This document shows positions 28,914 through 36,675 of a stretch of DNA of 64,000 nt, piece after piece (the stretch's first letter is position 1; each line of letters starts with the position of its first letter). The stretch comes from Nitrospirota bacterium. Its GTDB lineage: Bacteria; Nitrospirota; Thermodesulfovibrionia; Thermodesulfovibrionales; UBA9159. Position numbers and translations under genes: made by a program. The stretch covers positions 1 through 64,000 of the forward strand of contig JAJYIF010000005.1 of NCBI GenBank assembly GCA_021790195.1. The letters are read 5' to 3'. Under the pieces are notes generated by a model. The model searched no databases and was not told where the DNA came from. It worked only from the letters and a program-made list of their open reading frames with translations.

Positions 28914-29232
28914 TTCTTACCTCCTTCATACGCCTCCGAACTGGTTCGAGTTCTCGGGGCGGCGTCTTGTCTGTCTTCTTAATAAACTGGTGAAGTATCA
29001 TGATCTTTCTGCCAACCGTCGCGCAGTAGAAGACACGAGCAATTCCTTCGCCTGCCTTTAGTCTCAGCTCAAACAGGCCATCACCCATTGCGCGCGTGTG
29101 AGGCATGCCTAAATCTGGACCAAATACCTCCATCCTGTCTGTATATCGCAAATAACGTGCAAGGAAGCCGGCAGGCATGCTGAGGATCTCCTGTTGTAGA
29201 GATCCACTGTAATAGTTGATTTTCCAGTTCAC
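28891..29232 (-). CDS. higB: HigB-type toxin, Gp49/DUF891 (RelE superfamily)
   Basis: Predicted ribosome-dependent mRNA interferase, 113 residues. The family pattern is visible: SLQQEILSMP, LARYLRYTDRMEVFG, MPHTRAMGDGLFELRLKAGEGIARVFYC, and the conserved C-terminal HQFIKKTDKTPPRELEPVRRR. The start is GTG without a clear Shine-Dalgarno. It is the first gene of the toxin-antitoxin operon and sits at the edge of the accessory island with the restriction-modification genes. Confidence 0.88.
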   Translation of the reverse strand: MNWKINYYSGSLQQEILSMPAGFLARYLRYTDRMEVFGPDLGMPHTRAMGDGLFELRLKAGEGIARVFYCATVGRKIMILHQFIKKTDKTPPRELEPVRRRMKEVRNAHTQGT

Positions 29233-29240
29233 GATATTAG

Positions 29241-29258
29241 TATAGCGTATTTGCTATA
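29241..29258 (-). promoter_or_regulatory. Palindromic operator candidate for HigA
   Basis: TATAGC, six bases, GCTATA: a perfect 6+6 inverted repeat starting nine bases upstream of the toxin GTG. It overlaps a -10-like TATACT on the same strand. Position and symmetry fit autorepression by the HTH antitoxin, the usual control of higBA operons. Confidence 0.6.
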
Positions 29259-29889
29259 TTAAAGAAAGTGTGGAACAACTTCTTGAGGAAATAACGGGGG
29301 GACACTTCTTGTCAAGAAATATGGGAAGTGGAGCCTGTCTAAAAAACTACCGCTTCCCACAGGACGCGTCATTCCCGCGAAGGCGGGAATCCAGTCTTTT
29401 CAATATGTTCTGGATCCCCCGGTCAAGCCGGAGGATGACAAATTAGGAGTTTTTGGACAGACTCAATGTCCCTATGTTTTATCATGTTTTAGACAGGCTC
29501 CGTGTCCCACGTTTCTATTCCTATGCTGGCCCTCAACTAATCTTTTTCGAGAGAATATTCGGTGCCGATACACTTGCATTCACCGTTGTCAACAAATCCC
29601 TTAACTGCTCCATATTCATTGTAACCTACTGTCTCCAATTGTTTGCCTGCTGAGGCCCAACGCACGACTGTTGCGGCTTGTCCCGGATATTCGGCTGCTG
29701 AAGCTTTCCCCCGTCTTTGCCACGCGCCCTCCTCGCACCTGATCGCAAAGTCTACGGCAGTCCTTTTTTATCACACGCCCGCGGCCATTGTCAAGGACGA
29801 AAGGCATGGGCCGTGAAGAACATAATTCATGTCAAATAATATAGAACCTTTCCCCTTTATTTCAGCCATTCTTTATATTGATCTAATTC
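29259..29889. other. Long non-coding stretch between HigBA and the restriction-modification genes
   Basis: About 630 bases without a supportable gene. It contains a 73-base palindromic intergenic element (29366-29438). Outside that, partly mirrored sequences (GGAGCCTGTCTAAAAAACT upstream; AGTTTTTGGACAGACTC and AGACAGGCTCCGTGTCCC downstream) suggest the remains of a larger inverted-repeat element. The rest, up to the restriction gene promoter, shows nothing I recognise. Confidence 0.55.
29366..29438. repeat. CGTCATTCC-type palindromic element, copy 1
   Basis: Layout: CGTCATTCCCGC, a hairpin with GCGGGAATCCAG, a short T-rich middle, then TCTGGATCCC, a second hairpin (CCCCGGTCAAGCCGGAGG) and ATGAC. 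The ends CGTCAT/ATGAC and the CCA/TGG inner blocks are mirror-related, so the whole unit is a palindrome containing two smaller ones. It has the same layout as the element at 33956-34038. Confidence 0.75.
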
Positions 29890-29919
29890 TTGCAGTAAAC
29901 TGCGGGAAAAGCATACAAT
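29890..29919 (+). promoter_or_regulatory. Candidate promoter of the restriction endonuclease gene
   Basis: TTGCAG, an 18-base spacer and TACAAT, with the -10 ending seven bases before the ATG of the endonuclease. Transcription would begin at or next to the ATG, so the mRNA may be leaderless. No Shine-Dalgarno is visible before that ATG, which is consistent. Confidence 0.45.
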
Positions 29920-29925
29920 AGCCCG

Positions 29926-30663
29926 ATGGAGAAGATATTGAAGAACCTTCCGGAAAGAGTTTCAAAAGCGGTGGCTCATTACTGGGTAACCCGTTCAAAT
30001 CAGGCCAAGAAACAGGAAAGCTCCGGTAGAGCAGACCAGGGGTTGAGGAGCGCTGTGACAGGCGGCGCACAGATGGACGGGTTCATATCTCTTATAACCG
30101 ATATCATTATTGAAGCCGGAATTGACGAGCGGCATATCTTCCACAACAAATATGTTGAATTGCCCGGCTTTTTCAGACCGACCAAGGAATGGGACCTCTT
30201 GGTGGTAAGAGATGGTCAATTGCTCGTCGCACTCGAAGCAAAGTCCCAGGTTGGACCTTCATTCGGAAACAATTTCAATAACCGTACAGAAGAGGCCATG
30301 GGCAGCGCTTTAGACCTTTGGACTGCATATAGAGAAGGCGCATTCAACAAGACGGTGAAACCATGGCTCGGCTATCTTTTTCTTCTTGAAGATTGCGGGG
30401 AATCTCAAAAACCGGTCAAAGTCAAAGAACCCCATTTCACGGTATTTCAGGAATTCAGGAATGCCTCATATGCAAAGCGTTACGAACTGTTCTGCAGAAA
30501 GTTAGTTAGAGAGAGACATTACAACTTCGCTGCATTCCTTCTTTCAGACCGGGCCAATGGCCTTAACGGCACTTACAAAGAGCCCTCCGAAGACCTTACC
30601 TTCGATCTTTATGCCCGATCGCTGATCGCACAAATTAATGCCTTTGGAAAAAGGCGACAATGA
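29926..30663 (+). CDS. Type II restriction endonuclease, XhoI/PaeR7I family
   Basis: A 245-residue endonuclease. The segments HYWVTR, DQGLRSAVTGGAQMDGF, LPGFFRPTKEWDLLVV, LEAKSQVGPSFGNNFNNRTE and DLWTAYREGAF match, as far as I recall, the conserved blocks of PaeR7I and XhoI, which cut CTCGAG. The nuclease core is WD (Asp90) followed by ExK (Glu104-Ala-Lys106), a PD-(D/E)xK variant. It overlaps the methyltransferase by four bases (ATGA). No good ribosome site precedes the ATG; the promoter suggests leaderless translation. The predicted specificity CTCGAG is an inference from family. By eye the gene is richer in A/T than its neighbours, consistent with transfer. Confidence 0.88.
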   Translation: MEKILKNLPERVSKAVAHYWVTRSNQAKKQESSGRADQGLRSAVTGGAQMDGFISLITDIIIEAGIDERHIFHNKYVELPGFFRPTKEWDLLVVRDGQLLVALEAKSQVGPSFGNNFNNRTEEAMGSALDLWTAYREGAFNKTVKPWLGYLFLLEDCGESQKPVKVKEPHFTVFQEFRNASYAKRYELFCRKLVRERHYNFAAFLLSDRANGLNGTYKEPSEDLTFDLYARSLIAQINAFGKRRQ

Positions 30664-31616
30664 ACACAGGGACTCTTGCAGGTAACCGGATTACGACTCA
30701 TCGCTTGATACAAGGCGATACCCGCTGCCTGTCATTCGTCGAAGACGAATCTGTTCATCTTGCGGTCACTTCTCCACCTTACTGGAACCTAAAAAGATAT
30801 AATGAAAACCCGGCCCAGCTTGGTCACATCTCGGATTATGAATCATTCCTTTTTGAATTGAACAAGGTATGGAAGGAGGTCTATCGCATCCTTGTTCCGG
30901 GCGGCAGGCTGGTCTGCGTAGTAGGCGACGTGTGTTTATCGAGGAGGGAACACGGGCGACATCTTGTAATGCCACTCCATGCGGACATAGCCGTTCTATG
31001 CCGTAAAATCGGTTTCGATAATCTCAACCCTATTATCTGGCATAAGATTTCCAATGCTACATTTGAGGCAAATAACGGGACGAAGTTCCTGGGGAAGCCT
31101 TATGAACCTAATGCAATAGTCAAAAACGATATAGAGTTTATCCTGATGCAGCGAAAACCAGGGGGATATCGACGACCGACCGAAGAACAAAGAAGATTGA
31201 GTATGATTAACAAAGACGATTTCTCTGATTGGTTCAGGCAGTTCTGGACTATTACCGGAGCTTCAACGAAACATCATCCCGCGCCTTTTCCTTATGAACT
31301 TGCTTATCGGCTGGTCAGAATGTTCTCTTTCTGGGACGACACAGTCCTTGACCCGTTTTGTGGAACCGGGACGACAATGCTTGCAGCCATGAAATGCGGA
31401 CGGAACAGTATCGGCATCGAGATAGATAAAGAATATTGCGGCATGGCCCTTAATCGCCTTAAGACGGAGGGCCGGGATTTCTTGAGGGAAGCAAAAATCG
31501 AATTTGAAAGAGCAAGTGACAATGGGAGAAGGCTTGTTGTAGCTGAAGAGATTACAGTGTATAAAGCCAAAAAGAAAGTGAAGACATCAAGACGAAAGGC
31601 CCGACAACTCCGATAA
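30660..31616 (+). CDS. DNA methyltransferase, beta-class with SPPY motif (partner of the XhoI-like endonuclease)
   Basis: S-adenosylmethionine-dependent DNA amino-methyltransferase, 318 residues. The catalytic motif IV is TSPPYWNLKRY (SPPY at residues 38-41), and the SAM-binding motif I is near the end (DPFCGTGTTMLAA, 231-243), so the order is IV-target domain-I, the beta class. SPPY is usual for N4-cytosine but also occurs in some N6-adenine enzymes. It begins in an ATGA overlap with the endonuclease gene and should protect the same site. Known PaeR7I/XhoI methylases are, to my knowledge, larger NPPY-type adenine enzymes, so this pairing is unusual. A basic C-terminal tail follows residue 300. 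Confidence 0.88.
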   Translation: MNTGTLAGNRITTHRLIQGDTRCLSFVEDESVHLAVTSPPYWNLKRYNENPAQLGHISDYESFLFELNKVWKEVYRILVPGGRLVCVVGDVCLSRREHGRHLVMPLHADIAVLCRKIGFDNLNPIIWHKISNATFEANNGTKFLGKPYEPNAIVKNDIEFILMQRKPGGYRRPTEEQRRLSMINKDDFSDWFRQFWTITGASTKHHPAPFPYELAYRLVRMFSFWDDTVLDPFCGTGTTMLAAMKCGRNSIGIEIDKEYCGMALNRLKTEGRDFLREAKIEFERASDNGRRLVVAEEITVYKAKKKVKTSRRKARQLR

Positions 31617-31743
31617 CGTAAACTATTTTCCGCAGCAAGCCACGGGGTTAGCACCTGCCTATCGAGCAGGCGGGCTCAGCATCCTATCCATAGACGCCCT
31701 CACCCTCCAGCGCTTCTTCAAGGAGAATCTCCAAAATGATATA

Positions 31744-32529
31744 ATGCAGTGGATGGTCATACTCGTTACCAACGACGACGGGGTTCATTCCGCCGGTCTG
31801 ATAGCCCTCTTCAAGGCGCTGAAGGAGATCGGGGATGCATATATCGTTGCTCCCGACAGGGAAAGGAGCGCGGTGGGCCACGCCCTGACCCTTCACAGGC
31901 CGCTCAAGGTTGAAGAGCTGAGGGAGCACGTATACGCCGTAAACGGGACGCCGACAGATGCCGTTGTCCTTGGAGTGCATAAGGTCCTCCCCCGGAAACC
32001 CGACATCGTAGTCTCCGGCATAAACCGGGGAGGAAACCTCGGAGACGATATCACATATTCCGGCACTGTCTCGGCCGCGATAGAGGGGACGATCCTGAAC
32101 ATCCCGTCTTTCGCCGTGTCCGTGCCCGGTGACAGGAACTTTCATTTCGAGACCGCGGCCCTTTTTGCAGTCGCAGTGGTGAAGTTCATCACCGAAAATC
32201 CGCTGCCCTACGATACCTTCCTCAATGTCAACGTCCCCAACCTTGCCGCCGGCCTCGTGAAAGGGATAAGACTCACGCGGCAGGGGAAGAGGACATACGA
32301 CGGAGCTATACAGGAGGTCTTATCGCCGAGGGGCGAGAGGCATTACTGGATCGGCGGCGGGACCCCATACTGGGAGCGCGCAGAGGATACGGACATCAGC
32401 GCCGTGGAGGAAGGATATGTCTCCGTGACGCCGATACACCTCGACCTCACCGATTATTCCGCCCTCGACTTGATGAGACCGCGGATCGAGTCCTTTGGTG
32501 AGACAGTAAAACCGACAAGACAGGATTGA
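31744..32529 (+). CDS. surE: 5'/3'-nucleotidase SurE
   Basis: Metal-dependent nucleoside monophosphatase (also acting on short polyphosphate), survival protein. 261 residues. ILVTNDDGVHSAGL contains the metal-binding Asp pair; VAPDRERSAVGHALTLHRPL, VNGTPTDAV, VVSGINRGGNLGDDITYSGTVSAAIEG and LNVNVPNL are family blocks. The start is uncertain: ATG at 31744 or the third codon later at 31753; neither has a well-placed site (AGGAGA lies 17 bases before the first). It lies five bases before the downstream flavoprotein gene. Confidence 0.95.
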   Translation: MQWMVILVTNDDGVHSAGLIALFKALKEIGDAYIVAPDRERSAVGHALTLHRPLKVEELREHVYAVNGTPTDAVVLGVHKVLPRKPDIVVSGINRGGNLGDDITYSGTVSAAIEGTILNIPSFAVSVPGDRNFHFETAALFAVAVVKFITENPLPYDTFLNVNVPNLAAGLVKGIRLTRQGKRTYDGAIQEVLSPRGERHYWIGGGTPYWERAEDTDISAVEEGYVSVTPIHLDLTDYSALDLMRPRIESFGETVKPTRQD

Positions 32530-32533
32530 CGCT

Positions 32534-33922
32534 ATGCAACGGTACGATGTGGCCATTGTGGGAGCAGGTCCGGCCGGGATATTCGCGGCCCTGGAGATGC
32601 TTGAGAAGAACGGCGGACTCAAGATCCTCCTGATAGAAAAAGGCAAAGACATAGACAAGAGACAGTGCCCCATGGAGATAAGGGACATCTCCTGCAACAA
32701 GTGCCCTGAATGTTATCTCCTGAGCGGCTGGGGCGGCGCCGGGGCTTTCAGCGACGGGAAGTTGAACCTCTCGCCTGAGGTGGGCGGTTTCCTTTCGCGC
32801 TATATCGACATGGAGACGCTGCAGTCTCTCATCGATCACGTAGACGGGATATACCTGAAATTCGGGGCCCCCGAGGAGATATACGGCACGGACTCCGGGA
32901 CTATCAAAGACCTCCAGAGGCTCGCCTCAAAGAATGACCTCACCCTGGTCCCTTCCAAGATAAGGCACATCGGGACCGACCTTTGCAGGGGCCTTCTCAA
33001 GAAGATGAGAGAGGCATTGAACCATAAGGTGGAGATACTCTTCGATTCGGAGGCCGAGAAGATCCTTGTGGAGGGCGACAAGGTGAAGGGCATTCGACTG
33101 AAGGACGGCGGAGAGATACTGTCCGATTTCGTGATCCTGGCGCCGGGAAGAGAGGGCTCGCGGTGGCTTGAGGGAGAGGTGAAGGCGCTCAAGCTGACCA
33201 TCCTCCAGAACCCTGTGGATATAGGGGTGCGGGTGGAGATACCCGCCCCGGTGTTCGAGCACCTCACCAAGGCGATCTACGAGCCGAAGCTCATTTACTA
33301 CTCGCGCAAATTCGACGACAGGGTCAGGACCTTCTGCGTGAACCCCTACGGCGAGGTCGTGAAGGAATATCTCAAGGGGATATGGACGGTAAACGGCCAC
33401 AGCTATGCTCGAAGGAGAACGAACAACACAAATTTCGCATTGCTGGTGAGCACTGTCTTCACCGAGCCCTTCAATGAGCCTATCTCCTACGGCGGCTATA
33501 TAGCGCAGCTTGCGAACTTCCTCGGCCAGGGCGTCATCGTCCAGAGGCTTGGAGACCTCTATTCCGGCAGGCGTTCAACCCGTGAACGCATAGCCAAGGG
33601 GATCGTGCAGCCCACGCTCAAAGACGCCACGCCTGGAGACCTCAGCTTTGTCATCCCCTATCGCTATCTCTGCGACATCATGGAGATGATCGAGGCCCTC
33701 GACAGGATAGCGCCCGGCGTGAATTCGAGACATACCCTTCTATACGGCGTCGAGGTGAAGTTCTACTCCATGCAGCTCAAGCTCACCAACAACCTCGAGA
33801 CCGAGGTAAAGAACCTCTTTGCCACAGGCGACGGCGCCGGCGTAAGCAGGGGACTCGTGCAAGCGTCGGTATCAGGCGTAATCGCGGCAAGAGAGATACT
33901 GAGGCGCCTGCAGGGCCGCTAA
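32534..33922 (+). CDS. FAD-dependent dehydrogenase, COG2509-type
   Basis: Uncharacterised flavoprotein, 462 residues. It starts VAIVGAGPAGIFAALEM (dinucleotide-binding GxGxxG), followed by LLIEKGKDIDKRQCP, CNKCPECYLLSGWGGAGAFSDGKLNL, a hallmark of the COG2509 group, and a C-terminal NLFATGDGAGVSRGLVQASVSG FAD-binding end. The Cys cluster CPxxxxxxxCNKCPEC could bind a metal or Fe-S centre. The substrate is unknown; such proteins are widespread in anaerobes. It follows surE by four bases, so the pair is probably co-transcribed. Confidence 0.88.
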   Translation: MQRYDVAIVGAGPAGIFAALEMLEKNGGLKILLIEKGKDIDKRQCPMEIRDISCNKCPECYLLSGWGGAGAFSDGKLNLSPEVGGFLSRYIDMETLQSLIDHVDGIYLKFGAPEEIYGTDSGTIKDLQRLASKNDLTLVPSKIRHIGTDLCRGLLKKMREALNHKVEILFDSEAEKILVEGDKVKGIRLKDGGEILSDFVILAPGREGSRWLEGEVKALKLTILQNPVDIGVRVEIPAPVFEHLTKAIYEPKLIYYSRKFDDRVRTFCVNPYGEVVKEYLKGIWTVNGHSYARRRTNNTNFALLVSTVFTEPFNEPISYGGYIAQLANFLGQGVIVQRLGDLYSGRRSTRERIAKGIVQPTLKDATPGDLSFVIPYRYLCDIMEMIEALDRIAPGVNSRHTLLYGVEVKFYSMQLKLTNNLETEVKNLFATGDGAGVSRGLVQASVSGVIAAREILRRLQGR

Positions 33923-33955
33923 GAAGGGCTCATAATAGTCTGCACATCCTTCGTT

Positions 33956-34038
33956 CGTCATTCCGGCAGTGTGTTGAGCCGGAATCCATTCGTCTTCTTT
34001 TGAAAGACACTGGATGCCGGACCAAGTCCGGCATGACG
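33956..34038. repeat. CGTCATTCC-type palindromic element, copy 2
   Basis: CGTCATTCCGGC, a hairpin closed by GCCGGAATCCA, a T/A-rich centre, then TGGATGCCGGACCAAGTCCG (inner hairpin TGCCGGAC/GTCCGGCA) and GCATGACG. It has the same plan as copy 1 (29366-29438), with different stem bases that keep the pairing, so compensatory changes support a folded structure. It lies between two converging genes and may act as a bidirectional transcription end. Confidence 0.75.
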
Positions 34039-34112
34039 GACAAATAAGACAGTCCGCGCATCAACCCCGCATGTACTGATGAATCTGTGCAACTATAAAA
34101 TAACCTCAAGTG

Positions 34113-35579
34113 TCAGAACATAATCTGTATTGCCGTCGTAAGGAACCAATCGGTCTTCAGCTGCAGGCCGTTCAGGCGCTGATATAGAGGCAGTCCCGCC
34201 TCGACCCCTAAACTGACAGGGCCTTTCATCAGACTCAGACCAATCGCCCCGTCGAGCCGCTGGCCGCCGTAGTTGTTCGGATCGGCGTCCGGAGTGGGCG
34301 CACCCATCATGGGATCGAGGAGCTTTTGTATCTCCGGGTCCTGTCCGTCGATCCGGCCCGTTGTGCTGTATGCCAGGCGGACCCATGATGTGACCGGGCC
34401 CAATGCGCGCTGGAGCCAGCCGTTCACCTTGAAACTGTCGCCCAGACTGTAGTGGCTGTCGTTCTTGCCGATGTGATATGTGTACATGGCCTGCGCACCC
34501 CAATTCCACTTCGCGTCGTCGCTGAGAGCGTTGTATGTCACCGCTGGTTTGAGGTCGAACGTGCCCGAGCCGAGCTGCATGTCGTACGGCTCCCGGAACC
34601 TCATGCCCATCGTCTCGAACTCCTTGTCGATAGCGCCGGTCGGCAGGCTGAGACCGAGGCTGCCGACAAAATATTTGCTGATCTGATAAAGGCCCCTCAG
34701 CTCGGTGTCTCCGAAGCCGCTCGTGCGCATGGGGGCCTCCGGTCTATTACGCATACCCATGTTCATCAGCATGTCCATCTCATTGTTAAGGTAAGTCGCC
34801 ATCGCCATAACGGTAAATCTGTCGGTTATGCCGTACATCACCATCATCATGTGCATGTCCATGGTCATCTTCGTGGGCGCCATCATATAGCCGTACTTCG
34901 TGCCTTTCATCGGGATCACCTTGTCGACCGAGACATCGGATGTCCCGTCGCGGAGACCGTTCATGTTCATGTGCATGAACTTATAAGTCACCATCCACAT
35001 GCCCGCAGGATGGGTATGGTATATATCGTCGCCGAAGGCGGGATTGAACAGCATTTGCGCGCCCGGTTCTTCATGGCAGGCGTGCCCATGATGCTCGCCG
35101 GCAGCCCCTCCCATTTCCTCGTTTGCAGACTTCATCGCCTCGTCAAAGGTGGCGACCTTGCCGCCGTTTTCACTCACAAAATTCCGGGCGTCCGCCTCCT
35201 TTGCAAAGGCCCATTTCGCAGGAGAGTTCATGCCTCCTGGCCTGTCTCCGCCGATCACCCACGTTGCAGTCCTGGCGTCTATAAGCTCTTTTGTCACGTA
35301 ATCGGCTGCCATTATCGACTTGACCTGCTTGTCCTTGTTCTTTTTCAGCTCGAGGGCCGCGCAGTGGATGCTGCAGACCTCCACGATCGAGCCGTCGCTA
35401 AAGGAGATGCGCATACGGCTTTGTGCAAATGCCTTCATGTCCATCCCGCACTGCATGCAGCGCCCCGCGGCCTGCGTATCGGCCGCAGCTGCCGCCGACG
35501 GAGTAATACATACTAGTAATTGAAAGAGAACAAACAGTGCTGCAAGGAATGATGCAACGAACGTCTTCAGCGGTCTCAT
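34113..35579 (-). CDS. NosL-like copper domain fused to an outer-membrane beta-barrel-type domain
   Basis: Exported two-domain protein, 488 residues from an ATG preceded by AAGGAGGA, with a signal peptide (cut near PSAAAAA). Residues ~41-165 match NosL: CMQCGMDMKAF, CSIHCAALELKK, DYVTKELIDARTATWVIGGD, then SPAKWAFAKEADARNFVSENGG. NosL proteins bind Cu(I) with Cys/Met. A linker HHGHACHEE and a Met/His-rich segment (KMTMDMHMMMVMYG) follow. The last ~300 residues look like alternating beta-strands of a transporter/phenol-MetA-type barrel ending in Phe (AIQIMF), the C-terminal signature for outer-membrane insertion. No nosZ is present. A role in outer-membrane copper handling is inferred. Confidence 0.78.
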   Translation of the reverse strand: MRPLKTFVASFLAALFVLFQLLVCITPSAAAAADTQAAGRCMQCGMDMKAFAQSRMRISFSDGSIVEVCSIHCAALELKKNKDKQVKSIMAADYVTKELIDARTATWVIGGDRPGGMNSPAKWAFAKEADARNFVSENGGKVATFDEAMKSANEEMGGAAGEHHGHACHEEPGAQMLFNPAFGDDIYHTHPAGMWMVTYKFMHMNMNGLRDGTSDVSVDKVIPMKGTKYGYMMAPTKMTMDMHMMMVMYGITDRFTVMAMATYLNNEMDMLMNMGMRNRPEAPMRTSGFGDTELRGLYQISKYFVGSLGLSLPTGAIDKEFETMGMRFREPYDMQLGSGTFDLKPAVTYNALSDDAKWNWGAQAMYTYHIGKNDSHYSLGDSFKVNGWLQRALGPVTSWVRLAYSTTGRIDGQDPEIQKLLDPMMGAPTPDADPNNYGGQRLDGAIGLSLMKGPVSLGVEAGLPLYQRLNGLQLKTDWFLTTAIQIMF

Positions 35580-35706
35580 ATTAAACGATCCTCCTTTTCG
35601 TATCATGCGGTCTTTTATTTTTTCGCGGTGCTCTATTTTAATCGGCCCGTTATTCCGGCCTCGGTCGTCATATTCGGCAGAAGCATGAGCTACGATTTCA
35701 CCTGGA

Positions 35707-35735
35707 GGAAGGACGGGGAACCGCCCCGCCCTTCC
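35707..35735. terminator. Strong hairpin between the cytochrome and NosL-barrel genes
   Basis: GGAAGGACGGGG, loop AACCG, CCCCGCCCTTCC: a 12-bp stem with one mismatch. No U-run follows on the minus strand, so it is a pause, attenuation or mRNA-processing hairpin rather than a classical terminator. It may set different levels of the two genes. Confidence 0.45.
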
Positions 35736-35770
35736 TTGTGTCCTATGCAATTTAAGCCTCGAAGGGCCTA

Positions 35771-36571
35771 TCAATGTCCGCCCTTGAGGAGATTGAGACC
35801 CGTGCCGAACTTTCCGCTGGTCTTCGGTACTTTGTCACCGTGACAATCGGTGCAGTTGTTCTGGCTCGGAATCTCATTGACCATCACAGGTGCTTTTGTT
35901 TTGGGCTCGAACTTTCCGTCTGCCCATTGGTTCAGATATTCAAGGGTTCTCATGCACATATCTGCCGCAACTCTGCCGCACCGGTCCATCTGCTGAGGAC
36001 TCAGAAAGCCTACACCCTCTTTCTTCATCCACTTGCCGACAGAGAGGTGACAGACAGGGGAGTCGCTGATACTTGTTGTCCTGAGCTGGGCCCTGGGGTG
36101 ATCGGGAACAAAGATCGGCAGCGCCGACGTTGCATAGAAATTGCAGACCTCATTATCAATGGCCTCACCGACCTTGGGACCAGCGCACAGCGTAGCGAGG
36201 ACGCCCGCCCCTATGAGCGTGCCGCAGGTACCGCCCCATCCGGCTGTTCCGCCGTGGGCAAAAGTTGTAAGCTCGACAGGAAAAGACTTATAGGGCTCCC
36301 CTACCTTCCTTCTGAGGATCTGGACGCCCCCGATAAGGGTCGCATAGCTGCAGAAGCCCTTGAACCATGCGTCGTGGGCGATATTGCCTGCTTCCTTGAT
36401 CTCGGCGGCTGTAAATTTCTTGTATGGCCACGGAAGTTCGGACGACGGCTTCTTAGCAGCCCCGGCGCTGGACAGCATCTTTATGCCGGGGGCGGCAACA
36501 ATCGCAACCCCGGTTGCCAATGCACCGGCTTTAAATATAAGCTCTCTCCTCGATATCACTTTTTGTTCCAC
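35771..36571 (-). CDS. Tat-exported split-Soret cytochrome c-like protein (C_GCAxxG_C_C family)
   Basis: Predicted periplasmic redox protein, 266 residues. The N-terminus SRRELIFKAG is a textbook twin-arginine motif, so the protein is folded with its cofactors before export. Conserved Cys are at 74 (GFCSYA), 116 (GGTCGTLIGAG), 129, 143, 174 (PVCH), 198 and 206, a C_GCAxxG_C_C arrangement that could bind an Fe-S centre. A c-type heme motif CTDCH is at 240-244. Together this matches the split-Soret cytochrome c family of sulfate reducers. Heme attachment normally occurs after Sec export, so the Tat signal plus CxxCH is noteworthy. The start is GTG with AAGGAGG upstream. Confidence 0.78.
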   Translation of the reverse strand: MEQKVISRRELIFKAGALATGVAIVAAPGIKMLSSAGAAKKPSSELPWPYKKFTAAEIKEAGNIAHDAWFKGFCSYATLIGGVQILRRKVGEPYKSFPVELTTFAHGGTAGWGGTCGTLIGAGVLATLCAGPKVGEAIDNEVCNFYATSALPIFVPDHPRAQLRTTSISDSPVCHLSVGKWMKKEGVGFLSPQQMDRCGRVAADMCMRTLEYLNQWADGKFEPKTKAPVMVNEIPSQNNCTDCHGDKVPKTSGKFGTGLNLLKGGH

Positions 36572-36675
36572 TATTTCCTCCTTACAATTCCTGTTTTAAG
36601 GAAACACCGGGTCGGATGTTTACCGCCGTCCCGATGGGCTTTCTTCTGTTTATCCTCACACATAGAGTTAAAAAG

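Noticed and set aside
29453-29807. Two short open frames between HigBA and the restriction gene
   Set aside because: They overlap the palindromic-repeat remnants, lack ribosome sites and show no protein-like patterns.
31617-31743. G/C-rich stretch with GCAGGCGGGCT considered as a tRNA or terminator
   Set aside because: It cannot be folded into a cloverleaf and has no T-run; no RNA gene supported.
35580-35774. Extended N-terminus of the NosL-barrel gene overlapping the cytochrome stop
   Set aside because: The signal peptide and a strong ribosome-binding site place the start at 35579; the upstream 65 codons have no homology and contain a hairpin.
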